64,000 nucleotides of DNA from Streptomyces spinosus (lineage in GTDB: Bacteria > Actinomycetota > Actinomycetes > Streptomycetales > Streptomycetaceae). Shown in pieces: positions 1-7,803 of this stretch. The position numbers and the translations under genes are program-made. Below the pieces are notes generated by a model. The model was not told the DNA's origin, did no database searches, and saw only the letters and a list, made by a program, of their open reading frames with translations. Position 1 is the first letter of the stretch, and each line of letters opens with the position of its first letter. The DNA is taken from contig NZ_JAINRC010000001.1 of the NCBI RefSeq assembly GCF_020400655.1, positions 62,001 to 126,000 of the forward strand. The letters run 5' to 3'.

Positions 1-591
1 GACGGTGCCGTCGCCGAGGGCGGCGATCCTCTTGGCGGCGGCGCGGACCTCGTCCCAGGTCACCGGGGGCTTGTCGGGGTCCAGGCCGGCCTTCCGGAAG
101 AGCGCGCGGTTGTAGATCAGCCCCATGGAGTATCCGGTGCGCGGGATGCCGTAGACCTTTCCGTCGACGGTGTAGATGTCCCGCAGCTGCTTCTGGATGC
201 TGTCGTAGCTCTTGAGTTCCTTCAGGTACGGGGTGAGGTCGGCGGCCTGGCGGACGTCGACGACGTGCCGCGCGTCCGTGAAGTACGTGTAGAACACGTC
301 CTCCATCTGGCCGCCGGCGAGCTTGGCGTCGAAGGTCTTGGGGTCCTGGCAGGGGAAGGCGTCGTGCGCGACGACGTCGATGTCCGGGTTGGCCTCCTCG
401 AAGGCCGCGGTGTCCGCCTCGAAGAAGGAGCGGTCGAGCTTGGCGCTCCTCGGCGGTTCGCAGTTGACGGTGATGCGGGTCTTGCCGCTCGCCGAATCGT
501 CGTCACCGGACCCGCAGGCGGTGGCGGCGAGGGCGAGGGAGGAACAGACGCCGATCGCGAGGACGGTACGGCGGAACCCGGTGTGTCTCAT
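1..591 (-). CDS. Sugar ABC transporter substrate-binding lipoprotein (C-terminus off the left edge)
   Basis: The first 197 residues of an extracellular solute-binding protein. The N-terminus is a lipoprotein signal: basic MRHTGFRRT, a hydrophobic stretch, then LAATAC with the Cys as the probable lipidated residue, followed by a GSGDDD linker. The segment FEEANPDIDVVAHDAF and later MGLIYNRALFRKAGLDP with PVTWDEVRAAAKRI are typical of family 1 carbohydrate-binding proteins (MalE/UgpB-like). The start ATG ends at 591 and is preceded by a purine-rich GAGGGG. It would capture a sugar outside the membrane for permeases that presumably lie to the left. The LacI gene 128 bp upstream on the same strand is the likely local regulator. 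The substrate cannot be told from this part. Confidence 0.9.
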   Translation of the reverse strand, partial: MRHTGFRRTVLAIGVCSSLALAATACGSGDDDSASGKTRITVNCEPPRSAKLDRSFFEADTAAFEEANPDIDVVAHDAFPCQDPKTFDAKLAGGQMEDVFYTYFTDARHVVDVRQAADLTPYLKELKSYDSIQKQLRDIYTVDGKVYGIPRTGYSMGLIYNRALFRKAGLDPDKPPVTWDEVRAAAKRIAALGDGTV

Positions 592-719
592 CGGTGGACC
601 CCTCATGGCACTCATGGCAGGAGCGGTGGGCGTCGCACACTCAAGCACCGTGGACATCGGCGCGCAAGATGTCGCGCGGAATCTGCAATTGTTCGACAGG
701 AGGCTGGATCTTCCGGAGT

Positions 720-1718
720 TCAGTCGCGCGGAGCTTGCGCGGTGGAGCCGCGCACCACCAGTTCCGGCTCGAACAGCAGCTCCTCGGCGGGTACGGCGGT
801 GCCCCCGATCCGCGCGTTCAGCAGCTCCACGGCCGCGCGTCCCATGGCCTCGATGGGCTGGCGGACGGTGGTCAGCGGGGGCTCGGTGCAGTTCATGAAC
901 GCCGAGTCGTCGTAGCCGACGACCGAGATCCGGCCCGGGACGTCGTGGCCCTTGCGGCGCGCCGCCCGGACGGCGCCGAGCGCCAGCGGGTCGGAGGCGC
1001 AGATGATGCCGGTGACGCCCCGGTCGATCAGGCGTGCGGCGGCGGCGTGGCCGCCCTCGAGGGAGAAGATGGCCCGCGCGACGAACTCGTCCGGCAGCTC
1101 GCCGGCGATCGCCCGGGCGGCCGCCAGCTTGCGCGCCGACGGCACGTGGTCGCCGGGGCCGAGCACCAGTCCGATGCGCTCGTGGCCGAGGGAGGCCAGG
1201 TGCCGCCAGGCCTGCTCGACGGCCACGGCGTCGTCGCAGGACACACCGGGGAAACCGAGGTCTTCGATGGCCGCGTTGACCAGCACGACCGGGATGTTGC
1301 GCTCGGCGAGCAGCCGGTAGTGGTCGTGCGGCGCGTCGGCCTGGGCGTACAGGCCGCCGGCGAAGACGACACCGGAGACCTGCTGCTGGAGCAGCAGCTC
1401 AACGTAGTCCGCCTCCGACACCCCGCCCTTGGTCTGGGTGCACAGCACCGGGGTGAGCCCCAGCTGGGCCAGTGCGCCGCCGATGACCTCGGCGAACGCC
1501 GGGAAGATGGGATTCTGCAGCTCGGGCAGCACGAGACCGACGAGCCGGGCGCGCTCGCCGCGCAGCTGGGTCGGGCGCTCGTAGCCGAGGACGTCGAGAG
1601 CGGTCAGCACCGCCTGCCGGGTGGCCTCGGAGACTCCGGGCTTGCCGTTGAGGACCCGGCTGACCGTGGCCTCGCTGACCCCGACCTTCTTCGCCACTTC
1701 CGCAAGTCGTCGCGTCAT
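720..1718 (-). CDS. LacI-family transcriptional regulator
   Basis: A 332-residue LacI/GalR repressor. The N-terminal helix-turn-helix and hinge are clear (RLAEVAKKVGVSEATVSRVL, then NGKPGVSEATR), followed by a periplasmic-binding-like effector domain with GLVLPELQNPIFPAF and, near the end, the usual ISVVGYDDSAF and PLTTVRQP motifs. I chose the ATG at 1718 because it puts the HTH at residue 3 or so; open frame continues upstream without domain content. It lies directly upstream of a sugar-binding-protein gene on the same strand and probably represses that transport operon. A GCAAGC-G-GCTTGC palindrome 25 bp upstream of the start suggests autoregulation. Confidence 0.93.
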   Translation of the reverse strand: MTRRLAEVAKKVGVSEATVSRVLNGKPGVSEATRQAVLTALDVLGYERPTQLRGERARLVGLVLPELQNPIFPAFAEVIGGALAQLGLTPVLCTQTKGGVSEADYVELLLQQQVSGVVFAGGLYAQADAPHDHYRLLAERNIPVVLVNAAIEDLGFPGVSCDDAVAVEQAWRHLASLGHERIGLVLGPGDHVPSARKLAAARAIAGELPDEFVARAIFSLEGGHAAAARLIDRGVTGIICASDPLALGAVRAARRKGHDVPGRISVVGYDDSAFMNCTEPPLTTVRQPIEAMGRAAVELLNARIGGTAVPAEELLFEPELVVRGSTAQAPRD

Positions 1719-1742
1719 GGACGCAAGCGTATCGCAAACCAT

Positions 1743-1755
1743 GCAAGCGGCTTGC
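1743..1755. promoter_or_regulatory. Candidate LacI-type operator upstream of the LacI gene
   Basis: GCAAGC-G-GCTTGC is a perfect inverted repeat around one base, the shape of a LacI-family half-site pair. It lies 25 bp upstream of the LacI start. A further GCAAGC half-site occurs at about 1723-1728. Autoregulation by the adjacent LacI protein is an inference from position and symmetry. Confidence 0.55.
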
Positions 1756-1801
1756 GTAGCGGTCCCAGTGGGACCGGCGGACTCGGTGGCGTGCCGGAGC
1801 A

Positions 1802-1884
1802 GTGGGGGTGCGCGAGCAGTCGGAGAAGTGGGGGTGCGCGAGCAGCCGGTGGCGTGCCGGACGCGTCGAGGGATGCGCAAGCAG
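1802..1884. repeat. Degenerate tandem repeat, 26-bp period
   Basis: The string GTGGGGGTGCGCGAGCAG occurs exactly at 1802-1819 and 1828-1845, 26 bp apart. A third, degenerate copy (GAGGGATGCGCAAGCAG) sits at 1868-1884 after an inserted CCGGTGGCGTGCCGGACGCG-like segment that itself recurs at about 1885-1903. The stretch 1719-2016 between two genes is otherwise non-coding as far as I can see. The repeats contain GCGCGAGC/GCGCAAGC cores resembling the LacI half-site, so they could be extra binding sites or simple slippage products. Confidence 0.6.
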
Positions 1885-2016
1885 TCGGTGGCTGCCGGAC
1901 GCGGCGGGGTGCGCGCAGGGGCTCCGTGGTGCGTCCGGGGTAGACACCGCCCGGCCCCGCGGGGAACGCCGTGCCGGCCCGGCGCCGTCGGCGACCTGAA
2001 CGCCGGCGGTGCCGGG

Positions 2017-2688
2017 TCAGTCCTGCGTGGGCGGGACGACCGTCAGGTGCGAGGCGGCGTCCCGCGGGCGGCGCGGACGGCGCACCGGTACGGCGGGCCG
2101 GCGGGGATCGCGCAGGATCATCGTCAGCCGCCGGTAGCCCAGCTCCCGCAGCGGCTGCGGGATCTCCTCGACGATGCGGCACTCGGTGCGCCCGCGCCGC
2201 GGGTCCGGGTGGTGCAGGAGGCGTACGGCGCCGTCGAGGCGGGTCGCGGCCTCGCCGACGGCCCGTATCCAGTGCGGCAGGCCCTGCCGGTAGGCGGCCT
2301 CCATGATCGGGTCCTGGGCGATCTCCCGGCGCACGGACTGCAGTTCGTGGTCGTGCCCGTGGGTCTCCAGGGCGGTGCGGAGCTGGGCCAGCATCGGCAG
2401 GCACCAGCCGGGCTCGTGTTCGCCGAGGACCTCGCCGGCGTCGGGGTGGAAGAGCACGAACCGGAGGAAGTTCTCCCCCGGCATGGCCGTGGGGTGGGGG
2501 CGCACACCGTGGAAAAGTGTCTCGAACGCGCTGTTGGCCATGACCACGTTCCAGTGGTGGTCGACGACCAGGGACGGGCAGGACTGTGACTCCAGCAGCG
2601 CTCCGTAGTCCTGGAGGTACGCCTGGATCTCGCAGGTGTCGGGGACGGGCCGCGGTGCCGGCCGCTGCCCTCCTGCCTGATGTGCCAT
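2017..2688 (-). CDS. MmyB-like ligand-binding-domain protein without an HTH
   Basis: A 223-residue soluble protein. From about residue 15 it follows the pattern of the PAS-like ligand-binding domain found at the C-terminus of MmyB-type XRE regulators: LQDYGALLESQSCPSLVVD, VVMANSAFETLF, and ENFLRFVLFHPDAGEVL. Family members normally carry an N-terminal helix-turn-helix; here there are only about 20 residues before the domain, so DNA binding is not evident and it may be a stand-alone sensor. The ATG at 2688 follows AGAGGGG in the leader; more upstream open frame exists but has no domain. It is divergent from the XRE gene at 2930, with a strong palindrome between them. Ligand unknown. Confidence 0.7.
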   Translation of the reverse strand: MAHQAGGQRPAPRPVPDTCEIQAYLQDYGALLESQSCPSLVVDHHWNVVMANSAFETLFHGVRPHPTAMPGENFLRFVLFHPDAGEVLGEHEPGWCLPMLAQLRTALETHGHDHELQSVRREIAQDPIMEAAYRQGLPHWIRAVGEAATRLDGAVRLLHHPDPRRGRTECRIVEEIPQPLRELGYRRLTMILRDPRRPAVPVRRPRRPRDAASHLTVVPPTQD

Positions 2689-2802
2689 CGGGAGGTCACC
2701 CCTCTTGCCTCTGCGGCCTTTCTCGCGGCGATGCGATCCTGGTGCCCAGGCAAGAGCCATGTCAACTATCGTGGCATTTCGTGCCGGTCGACGGCTGAAA
2801 TT

Positions 2803-2818
2803 CGCCACAGTTGTGGCG
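2803..2818. promoter_or_regulatory. Palindromic operator in the divergent 2689-2929 region
   Basis: CGCCACA-GT-TGTGGCG is an inverted repeat with perfect 7-bp arms. It sits in the 241-bp gap between the MmyB-like gene (minus) and the XRE gene (plus), about 110 bp from each start. A related half-site (CGTGGCA) lies at 2771-2777. Binding by the XRE protein is the simplest guess; nothing in the sequence proves which protein binds. Confidence 0.55.
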
Positions 2819-2929
2819 ACACCTGGATGTGAGTTCGAGACACCGGCTACTCTCCGGGAAGTTCACGGCGACCGCTCGTGAGAAGCACGGACGCATCTGA
2901 AGCCCTCTAGAGACGTAGGAGTTCTGTCG

Positions 2930-3586
2930 GTGACGGATGGCTACGAGGATCCGGGCGCCTCGGCGACCGCCCAGCTGCCGGCCGTCGTCGCCCGCGTCAC
3001 CGCGCTCGCCGACCGCCTCGGTGTCCCGCACGCCGAGGTCTTCGACGTGGGCCGGCTCTCGATCGCCTGCGGGGTGCCGGAGCCGGTGGTCAAGGCCCTG
3101 CTCAGCGGTCGGCCCGCGGGCGAGCCGGACGTACAGGCCCGCTTCCTGCAGCGCCTGGACCTGCTGCGCCGCACCCGGCTGAAGCCGGGCGGACGCCGGT
3201 ACACCCAGCAGGAGATCGCCGACGGCGCGGGCATGTCCCGGCAGCAGGCCGGCGCCCTCATCAACGGCGACCGGCGGCCCACCATGGAGCACTGCGACGC
3301 CCTCCAGCGCTTCTTCCGCGTGCACGCGGGCTTCCTCACCGCGGAGGACCCCGAGGCACTGGCGGGCGCGCTGCAACGCACGGAGCAGGAGCTGCTGCAG
3401 AAGCTCGCGGACCGGGAGCGGGCCGCCGCCGAGGACCCGGAGGACCCGCTGGAGCGGCTGCTGCAGGACCACGGCGTGCGCGGGATCGCGTGGCGTGCCG
3501 CGCAGTTGCCCACCGACCAGCACCGGGACAAGGTCGCCGAGTGGCTCGACATGCTCCTGGAGAGCGTCAAGCGGCCCGAGTCGTGA
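2930..3586 (+). CDS. XRE-family HTH regulator paired with an ImmA/IrrE-type gene
   Basis: A 218-residue regulator. The helix-turn-helix is around residues 85-130 (RYTQQEIADGAGMSRQQAGA, then LINGDRRPTMEHCDAL). The N-terminal 80 residues are helical and the C-terminus has a charged, probably coiled-coil stretch (ALQRTEQELLQKLADRER). GTG at 2930 is preceded by TAGGAG with 8-bp spacing. The stop overlaps a possible GTG start of the next gene, which encodes a zinc-peptidase-like protein; XRE plus ImmA/IrrE pairs are a recurring arrangement in which the peptidase cleaves or titrates the regulator, and Streptomyces copies are often annotated as toxin-antitoxin components. Target promoters are not evident beyond the palindrome at 2803. 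Confidence 0.85.
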   Translation: MTDGYEDPGASATAQLPAVVARVTALADRLGVPHAEVFDVGRLSIACGVPEPVVKALLSGRPAGEPDVQARFLQRLDLLRRTRLKPGGRRYTQQEIADGAGMSRQQAGALINGDRRPTMEHCDALQRFFRVHAGFLTAEDPEALAGALQRTEQELLQKLADRERAAAEDPEDPLERLLQDHGVRGIAWRAAQLPTDQHRDKVAEWLDMLLESVKRPES

Positions 3587-3600
3587 GCCGGGGGAGAACT

Positions 3601-4158
3601 GTGGGCATCGGCAGGGACATGCGCCGGCTGTGCAACGAACTGGTGGGCGGGCTCACGCTGCCCGTGCCCGCACCCCCGGACGAGCTGTACCGCGCGCTGT
3701 GCCAGGCGATGGGCCGCCGGCGGGGGCGTCCGGTGCACTTCCGTACGGCCGCCTTCCCGCCCGGCACGGCCAGCGGACTGTGGCTGGACCTGACCGACCG
3801 GGACGTCGTCGTGGTGGAGGAACGCACCGCGCCCGACCACCAGTTGGTGATCCTCGGGCACGAGCTGTGGCACATGCAGGCCGACCACTGCGGGCTCCAC
3901 ATGGACGGCGTCGGCGCCGCCACCCGGCTGCTGAGCGACCACACCGACCGGGAGGCGCTCCAGGCGGCGGTGCAACGCGTCGCGGCCCGCAGCCGCTTCG
4001 ACGTCGCCGAGGAGCGGGACGCCGAGACGTTCGGGCTGCTCCTGGCCAGCAAGTGCCGGACCTGGCTGGCCGGTTCGGCTCTGCGCGGGCCGGTGCAGCG
4101 GGACGGGGTGGCCGGCCGCATCGAGGCGTCGCTGGGGTATCCGGGCCCGCAGGGCTGA
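3601..4158 (+). CDS. ImmA/IrrE-type metallopeptidase-like protein (TA 'toxin component' family)
   Basis: A 185-residue protein with the zinc-peptidase motif HELWH at residues 87-91 and a downstream acidic segment EERDAETFG where the third metal ligand would lie. This matches the ImmA/IrrE (DUF955-like) fold, whose known members cleave a partner XRE repressor; Streptomyces members are labelled toxin components although toxicity is rarely shown. I chose GTG 3601 because GGGGGAG lies 4 bp upstream; a longer start at GTG 3583 overlaps the preceding stop as GTGA and cannot be excluded. It is surely co-transcribed with the XRE gene. It is predicted cytosolic, with no signal peptide or membrane segment. 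Confidence 0.82.
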   Translation: MGIGRDMRRLCNELVGGLTLPVPAPPDELYRALCQAMGRRRGRPVHFRTAAFPPGTASGLWLDLTDRDVVVVEERTAPDHQLVILGHELWHMQADHCGLHMDGVGAATRLLSDHTDREALQAAVQRVAARSRFDVAEERDAETFGLLLASKCRTWLAGSALRGPVQRDGVAGRIEASLGYPGPQG

Positions 4159-4471
4159 ACCGGACCGGGCTCGCCGGACGGGCGGTCCGTGCCACCGGGG
4201 CGCGCTCGACGCCCGCGCACGCCGGGAGGCCGTACCGGCGGCGCCGGAACGGGGTACGGGGCAGGGAAGTTGAGAAACGTTTCACCCGAGGTCAGGCGAC
4301 ATGTCGGGTGCGGTGGTCGGGGCGGTTCCGCCTCGGCTAAGCGGGCTAACCGGCGCGGAGCCGGGCGGCGTTGTCAGTGGTGGGCGGCAAGCTGGGAGTG
4401 TGCGCCGTACGACGCGGTGCACGGCGCCGCAGGGCGCGTGACCGTGACGCCTACTCGGGGAGAGCCGACCG
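4159..4471. promoter_or_regulatory. Intergenic region with a GAAACGTTTC palindrome
   Basis: This 313-bp gap has no convincing gene. It contains a perfect 10-bp palindrome GAAACGTTTC at 4274-4283 in the context TGAGAAACGTTTCACC, which resembles LacI/CcpA-type operators. The small gene at 4472 begins 188 bp downstream and is the only obvious target on the plus strand. Confidence 0.4.
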
Positions 4472-4699
4472 ATGCCCACCGCCGTACTGACCGACCGCGA
4501 GCGCACCGCCGTACAGGCCTACCTGCGTCTGCTGCACACGGTGCGCGCCGCCTTCGACGGACCGCCGGGCGAGGACCGGCCCGCCGTCGTCCCGCCCGTC
4601 GTGCTCGCGGAGGCGGAACAGGCACTGGCCCTGGCGGGGCTCGCGGGCAACGAGGCGGAGTTCTTCCGGCTCCTGCGCGACTGGTGCCGGCCCGGCTGA
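4472..4699 (+). CDS. Small conserved-looking protein of unknown function
   Basis: A 75-residue acidic protein beginning MPTAVLTDRERTAVQAYLRL and ending RLLRDWCRPG. It appears to be two or three helices with no signal peptide, metal motif or membrane segment. Codon use is fully Streptomyces-like, and GGGGAG stands about 12 bp before the ATG, so I take it as real. It stands alone: the GAAACGTTTC palindrome lies upstream and a strong hairpin downstream. I do not recognise a family. Confidence 0.6.
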   Translation: MPTAVLTDRERTAVQAYLRLLHTVRAAFDGPPGEDRPAVVPPVVLAEAEQALALAGLAGNEAEFFRLLRDWCRPG

Positions 4700-4717
4700 G
4701 CGCCGTGCCGGCGCGGT

Positions 4718-4750
4718 GCCGCCGCCGTCACCCGGACGACGGGCGGCGGC
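4718..4750. terminator. Hairpin terminator between convergent genes
   Basis: GCCGCCGCCGTC pairs with GACGGGCGGCGGC (one bulged base) around a short ACCCGGAC-containing loop. It lies between the small plus-strand gene ending at 4699 and the phosphopantetheinyl transferase ending at 4774 on the minus strand, so it could serve both. There is no T tract, as is usual in Streptomyces. Confidence 0.6.
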
Positions 4751-4773
4751 GGTGGGGGCCGGCGGGATCGCCG

Positions 4774-5466
4774 TCAGGGGTGCGGGGCGGGGCGGGGTAT
4801 GACCACCGCGGTGGCCACGACGCCGTGGCGCACGGCCCACCGGCCCTCGAAGGTCTGGAGCCGGGTGCCGCCGACCAGGGGGCCGGGGACGAGCAGCTCG
4901 GCGTGCAGGGTGCCGGAGGTTCCACTCTCGGCGTCCGGCCGTACGGTGATGTCGGCCTCGGAGAAGTCCAGCCACTGGCGGGTGAGCGGGAACCACGCCT
5001 TGTAGACGGACTCCTTCGCGCTGAACAGCAGCCGGTCCCAGTGCACGGCGGGCCACCGCGCGGCCAGCCGGTCGAGCCGCTCGGTCTCGGCGGGCAGGAA
5101 GACGGAGGGGCCCACCCCTTCCGGCAGCGGGCCGTGCGGTTCGGCGTCGATGCCCAGGGAGGCGAGGTCGGTGGCGCGGACCAGCGCGGCGGCGCAGTAG
5201 CCGTCGCAGTGGGTCATGCTGCCGAGCAGCCCGTCCGGCCAGCTCGGAGCACCCCGCTCGCCGGTGAGCACCGGCTGCGGCGGCACGCCGAGCTTCTCCA
5301 TGGCGCGCCGGGCACAGCCCCGGACGGCCGCGAACTCACGGCGCCGCTTGGCCACCGCGCGCACGACGAGCGCCTCCTCCGCCGGGTGGAGCGGGGAGTC
5401 CCACAGGGGGTCGTCAGCGCGCGCCTCCACGGCCACGACCGACTCCGGGAGCAGCTCCTCGATCAC
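4774..5466 (-). CDS. Sfp/EntD-type 4'-phosphopantetheinyl transferase
   Basis: A 230-residue enzyme that transfers phosphopantetheine from CoA to carrier proteins of polyketide, peptide or siderophore synthesis. The diagnostic motifs are GIDAEPH (Asp107 and Glu109, Mg2+ ligands) and FSAKESVYKAW (Glu152, Lys156). I chose GTG at 5466 because GGAGG lies 9 bp before it and the protein then begins VIEELLPESVVAVEA, the usual start of this group; open frame further upstream runs inside the neighbouring phosphoesterase gene. The first 53 bp overlap the 3' end of that gene, so the two are translationally linked. It may be the ortholog of the broad-specificity S. coelicolor SCO6673 enzyme. No carrier protein gene is in the window, so it probably acts in trans. 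Confidence 0.93.
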   Translation of the reverse strand: MIEELLPESVVAVEARADDPLWDSPLHPAEEALVVRAVAKRRREFAAVRGCARRAMEKLGVPPQPVLTGERGAPSWPDGLLGSMTHCDGYCAAALVRATDLASLGIDAEPHGPLPEGVGPSVFLPAETERLDRLAARWPAVHWDRLLFSAKESVYKAWFPLTRQWLDFSEADITVRPDAESGTSGTLHAELLVPGPLVGGTRLQTFEGRWAVRHGVVATAVVIPRPAPHP

Positions 5467-6319
5467 CTGCTTCGACCTCCATCGGCAGGACGCGGCGCAG
5501 CCTTCCCGGCGGATCCGGACGCTTGCGCCACTCACGGGGGTATCCCACGGAGACCTCCATGAAGCGGACTCCGTCGTGCCAGGTGGTGCGGGGGATGTGC
5601 AGATGGCCGTAGACCATGGTGGCGACCCGGAACCGGCGGTGCCAGTCGGCGGTCAGCGTGGTGCCGCACCACATGGCGAACTCGGGGTGCCACAGGACCT
5701 CGGTGGGGTGCCGGTCCAGCGGCCAGTGCCCGGCCAGCACGGTCGGCAGGTCCTCGGGCAGCTCGGCCAGCCTGCGCTCGGTCTCGGCGACCCGGGCCCG
5801 GCACCAGGCCTCACGGGTCGGGTAGGGGTCGGGGTGCAGCAGGAACTCGTCGTTGCAGACGATGCCCGTGCTCTCCGCGTAGGCCAGGCCCTCCGCCTTG
5901 GTGGCGGAGCCGGCCGGCAGGTACGAGTAGTCGTAGAGCAGGAAGAGGGGGGCCACGGCGACCGGGCCGCCGGCGCCGCGCCACACGGGGTAGGGGTCCT
6001 CGGGGGTGACGACGCCCAGCTCGCGGCACACCTCGACCAGGTGCTCGTAGCGGGCGACGCCACGCAGCGTGACCGGGTCGCTCGGATGTGTCCACAGCTC
6101 GTGGTTGCCGGGTGCCCACAGCACCTTGCTGAAGCGGCCCGCGAGCGTGCCGAGGGCCCAGCGGATGTCGGCGACGGTCTCCGCGACGTCGCCGGCCACG
6201 ATCAGCCAGTCGTCGTCGCTCCCGGGGCGCATGCCGTCGATCAGGGCGCGGTTGTCCGGATAACCGATGTGGAGGTCGCTGATGGCCAGCAGCTGTCCGG
6301 CCCCGGCCGTCGACTCCAC
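5414..6319 (-). CDS. Calcineurin-like metallophosphoesterase
   Basis: About 301 residues with the complete metallophosphoesterase signature: ISDLHIG, GDVAE, APGNHELW, a His-bearing LAGHWPLDRHP and YGHLHIP. It binds two metal ions and hydrolyses a phosphomono- or diester; the substrate cannot be read from the sequence. I prefer GTG at 6319 because GGAAGGGG stands 7 bp upstream; a GTG three codons earlier at 6328 is an alternative. The C-terminal 17 codons overlap the phosphopantetheinyl transferase start, and this pairing recurs in Streptomyces, so the two probably share an operon and perhaps a pathway around CoA or carrier-protein turnover (inference). Confidence 0.9.
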   Translation of the reverse strand: MESTAGAGQLLAISDLHIGYPDNRALIDGMRPGSDDDWLIVAGDVAETVADIRWALGTLAGRFSKVLWAPGNHELWTHPSDPVTLRGVARYEHLVEVCRELGVVTPEDPYPVWRGAGGPVAVAPLFLLYDYSYLPAGSATKAEGLAYAESTGIVCNDEFLLHPDPYPTREAWCRARVAETERRLAELPEDLPTVLAGHWPLDRHPTEVLWHPEFAMWCGTTLTADWHRRFRVATMVYGHLHIPRTTWHDGVRFMEVSVGYPREWRKRPDPPGRLRRVLPMEVEAGDRGAAPGVGRGRGGAR

Positions 6320-6415
6320 CCCGCACACCCCTTCCGATCATCCGATGGCACAACGAGACCACATGCCGCGGGCACCGGACAAGAGGTTCCCCCCGCCGCG
6401 TGTCGCGATCAGGAC

Positions 6416-6511
6416 CCGGTCCGCCTCGCGCGTCCGTGACCGGTCCGCCTCGCGCGCGTCCGCGACCGGGCGGCCCGTGGATCCGCGACCGGACGGGCCG
6501 CGAATCCGTAA
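6416..6511. repeat. Four degenerate 23-26-bp tandem units in the 6320-6668 gap
   Basis: Units at 6416-6439, 6440-6465, 6466-6488 and 6489-6511 each start with CCGG and end with TCCGYGA or TCCGTAA. The first two share CCGGTCCGCCTCGCGCG. They lie in the 349-bp region between the divergent phosphoesterase and ATP-grasp genes. A TATGAT box at about 6550 is the best -10 candidate for the ATP-grasp gene, but I cannot place a good -35. Confidence 0.55.
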
Positions 6512-6668
6512 CACCCGCGTTGCACGAGGGACCCTGGGAAAGCCGTATGATCGCCCCGACACCAGCGCCCTCAACCCCCCTTTTTCCGGGGCTGTTTGGT
6601 GACCCTTCCTCCCTCCTGCCCGGGCACGGGCCGCTCCGCCCTGCCCGCACACCCGAAAGGCGGCCTGC

Positions 6669-7787
6669 ATGCCCTCTCGCGTACGCGTCTGGCTCAACCG
6701 CACGTACGCGGAGAACGTGTTCTTCATGGATCAGCTGCGGAGGAATCCCAGCGACCGCGCGGTGGAGATCCACGCCACGCACGGCGACCCGGACTCCCCC
6801 GTGCTGGCCGCCGCCGACACCGCCGAGCTGGAGCCGGAGGGCCTGTCCCCGGCGGCGTACGTCGAGTACGCCCTCGACCAGTGCGCCCGGCGCGGCATCG
6901 ACGTGTTCGTGCCCCGGCTGCACCAGGCCGCGATCGTGGCGCACCGGGCCGAGTTCGCGGCGGCCGGCACGGCGCTGCTGGCGCCGACGCCCGAGGCGGT
7001 CGCCGTGTTCGAGGACAAGGCGGTCGCGTACGAGGCGGTCCGCTCGGTGGGTGTCCCGGTGCCGCCGTGGCACCGGGTCCACACGGCGGACGAACTCCTC
7101 GCCGCGGTCGAGGAGTTGGAGGCGGCCGGGCACCGCCCGTGCTTCAAGCCGGCCGCCGGCGCCGGCGGGGTCGGCTTCCGGATGATCACTCGCGCCCCGT
7201 TCTCGCTCGCGGACCTGACCGGCTTCCCGGGCCCGTACGTCCAGCTGGACCTGGTCGTGGAGGCGCTGCGGCGGGCCGAGGAGCCGGTGGACTGGCTGGT
7301 GATGCCGCGTCTGGAGCAGCCCGAGGTGTCCGTCGACTGCCTGACCGGGCCGGACAACCGGGTCCGGCTCGCGGTGGGCCGCACCAAGAACGGCCGCCGC
7401 CGGGGCTTCACCCTGGACGAGCGGTGGCTGGCCCCGGCCCGGCTGATCGCGGAGGGCTTCGGACTGCACCACCTGTCCAACATCCAGTTCCGGATGCTCG
7501 GCGACCGGCCGGTGCTGCTGGACGTCAACACCAGGCCCGCCGGGGGCCTGCACCAGCTGTCGCTCTGCGGGGTCAACGCGCCGTGGGCCGCCGTGCAGGT
7601 GGCGCTGGGCGAGGACCCGGGGGTGATCGAGCCGCCGTTCCTGGGACAGGACTACACGGTGGTGTCGGGGCCGCGTCCGCTGGCGCCCGCGACCCTGCCG
7701 CGGCAGCGGGTGGACTCCGAGGTCCTGCTGCCCGCCGTGCCGGCGCCCGTGCGGGCCGCCCCGGCGGGTGAGGTGCTCCCCCTCTGA
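6669..7787 (+). CDS. ATP-grasp domain enzyme
   Basis: A 372-residue protein of the ATP-grasp superfamily (ATP-dependent carboxylate-amine or thiol ligases). Visible elements are AVFEDKAVAYEAVRSVGVPV (the lysine preceding the ATP site), the loop CFKPAAGAGGVGFRMI, and the metal-binding end VLLDVNTRPAGGLHQ. The N-terminal 100 residues (RVWLNRTYAENVF, then FVPRLHQAAIVAHRAEF) form a pre-ATP-grasp domain. Similar stand-alone proteins occur widely in Streptomyces with unknown substrates. GGCGGCCTGC-type context gives only a weak ribosome site (GAAAGG at about 6655). It is monocistronic, flanked by a divergent phosphoesterase and the chitinase promoter. Confidence 0.85.
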   Translation: MPSRVRVWLNRTYAENVFFMDQLRRNPSDRAVEIHATHGDPDSPVLAAADTAELEPEGLSPAAYVEYALDQCARRGIDVFVPRLHQAAIVAHRAEFAAAGTALLAPTPEAVAVFEDKAVAYEAVRSVGVPVPPWHRVHTADELLAAVEELEAAGHRPCFKPAAGAGGVGFRMITRAPFSLADLTGFPGPYVQLDLVVEALRRAEEPVDWLVMPRLEQPEVSVDCLTGPDNRVRLAVGRTKNGRRRGFTLDERWLAPARLIAEGFGLHHLSNIQFRMLGDRPVLLDVNTRPAGGLHQLSLCGVNAPWAAVQVALGEDPGVIEPPFLGQDYTVVSGPRPLAPATLPRQRVDSEVLLPAVPAPVRAAPAGEVLPL

Positions 7788-7803
7788 GGCGCGCACGGCC
7801 ACC

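Noticed and set aside
2017..2808. A longer start (2808) for the MmyB-like gene.
   Set aside because: The extra 40 residues run over the palindrome and promoter region, with no domain and no ribosome site; ATG 2688 is better.
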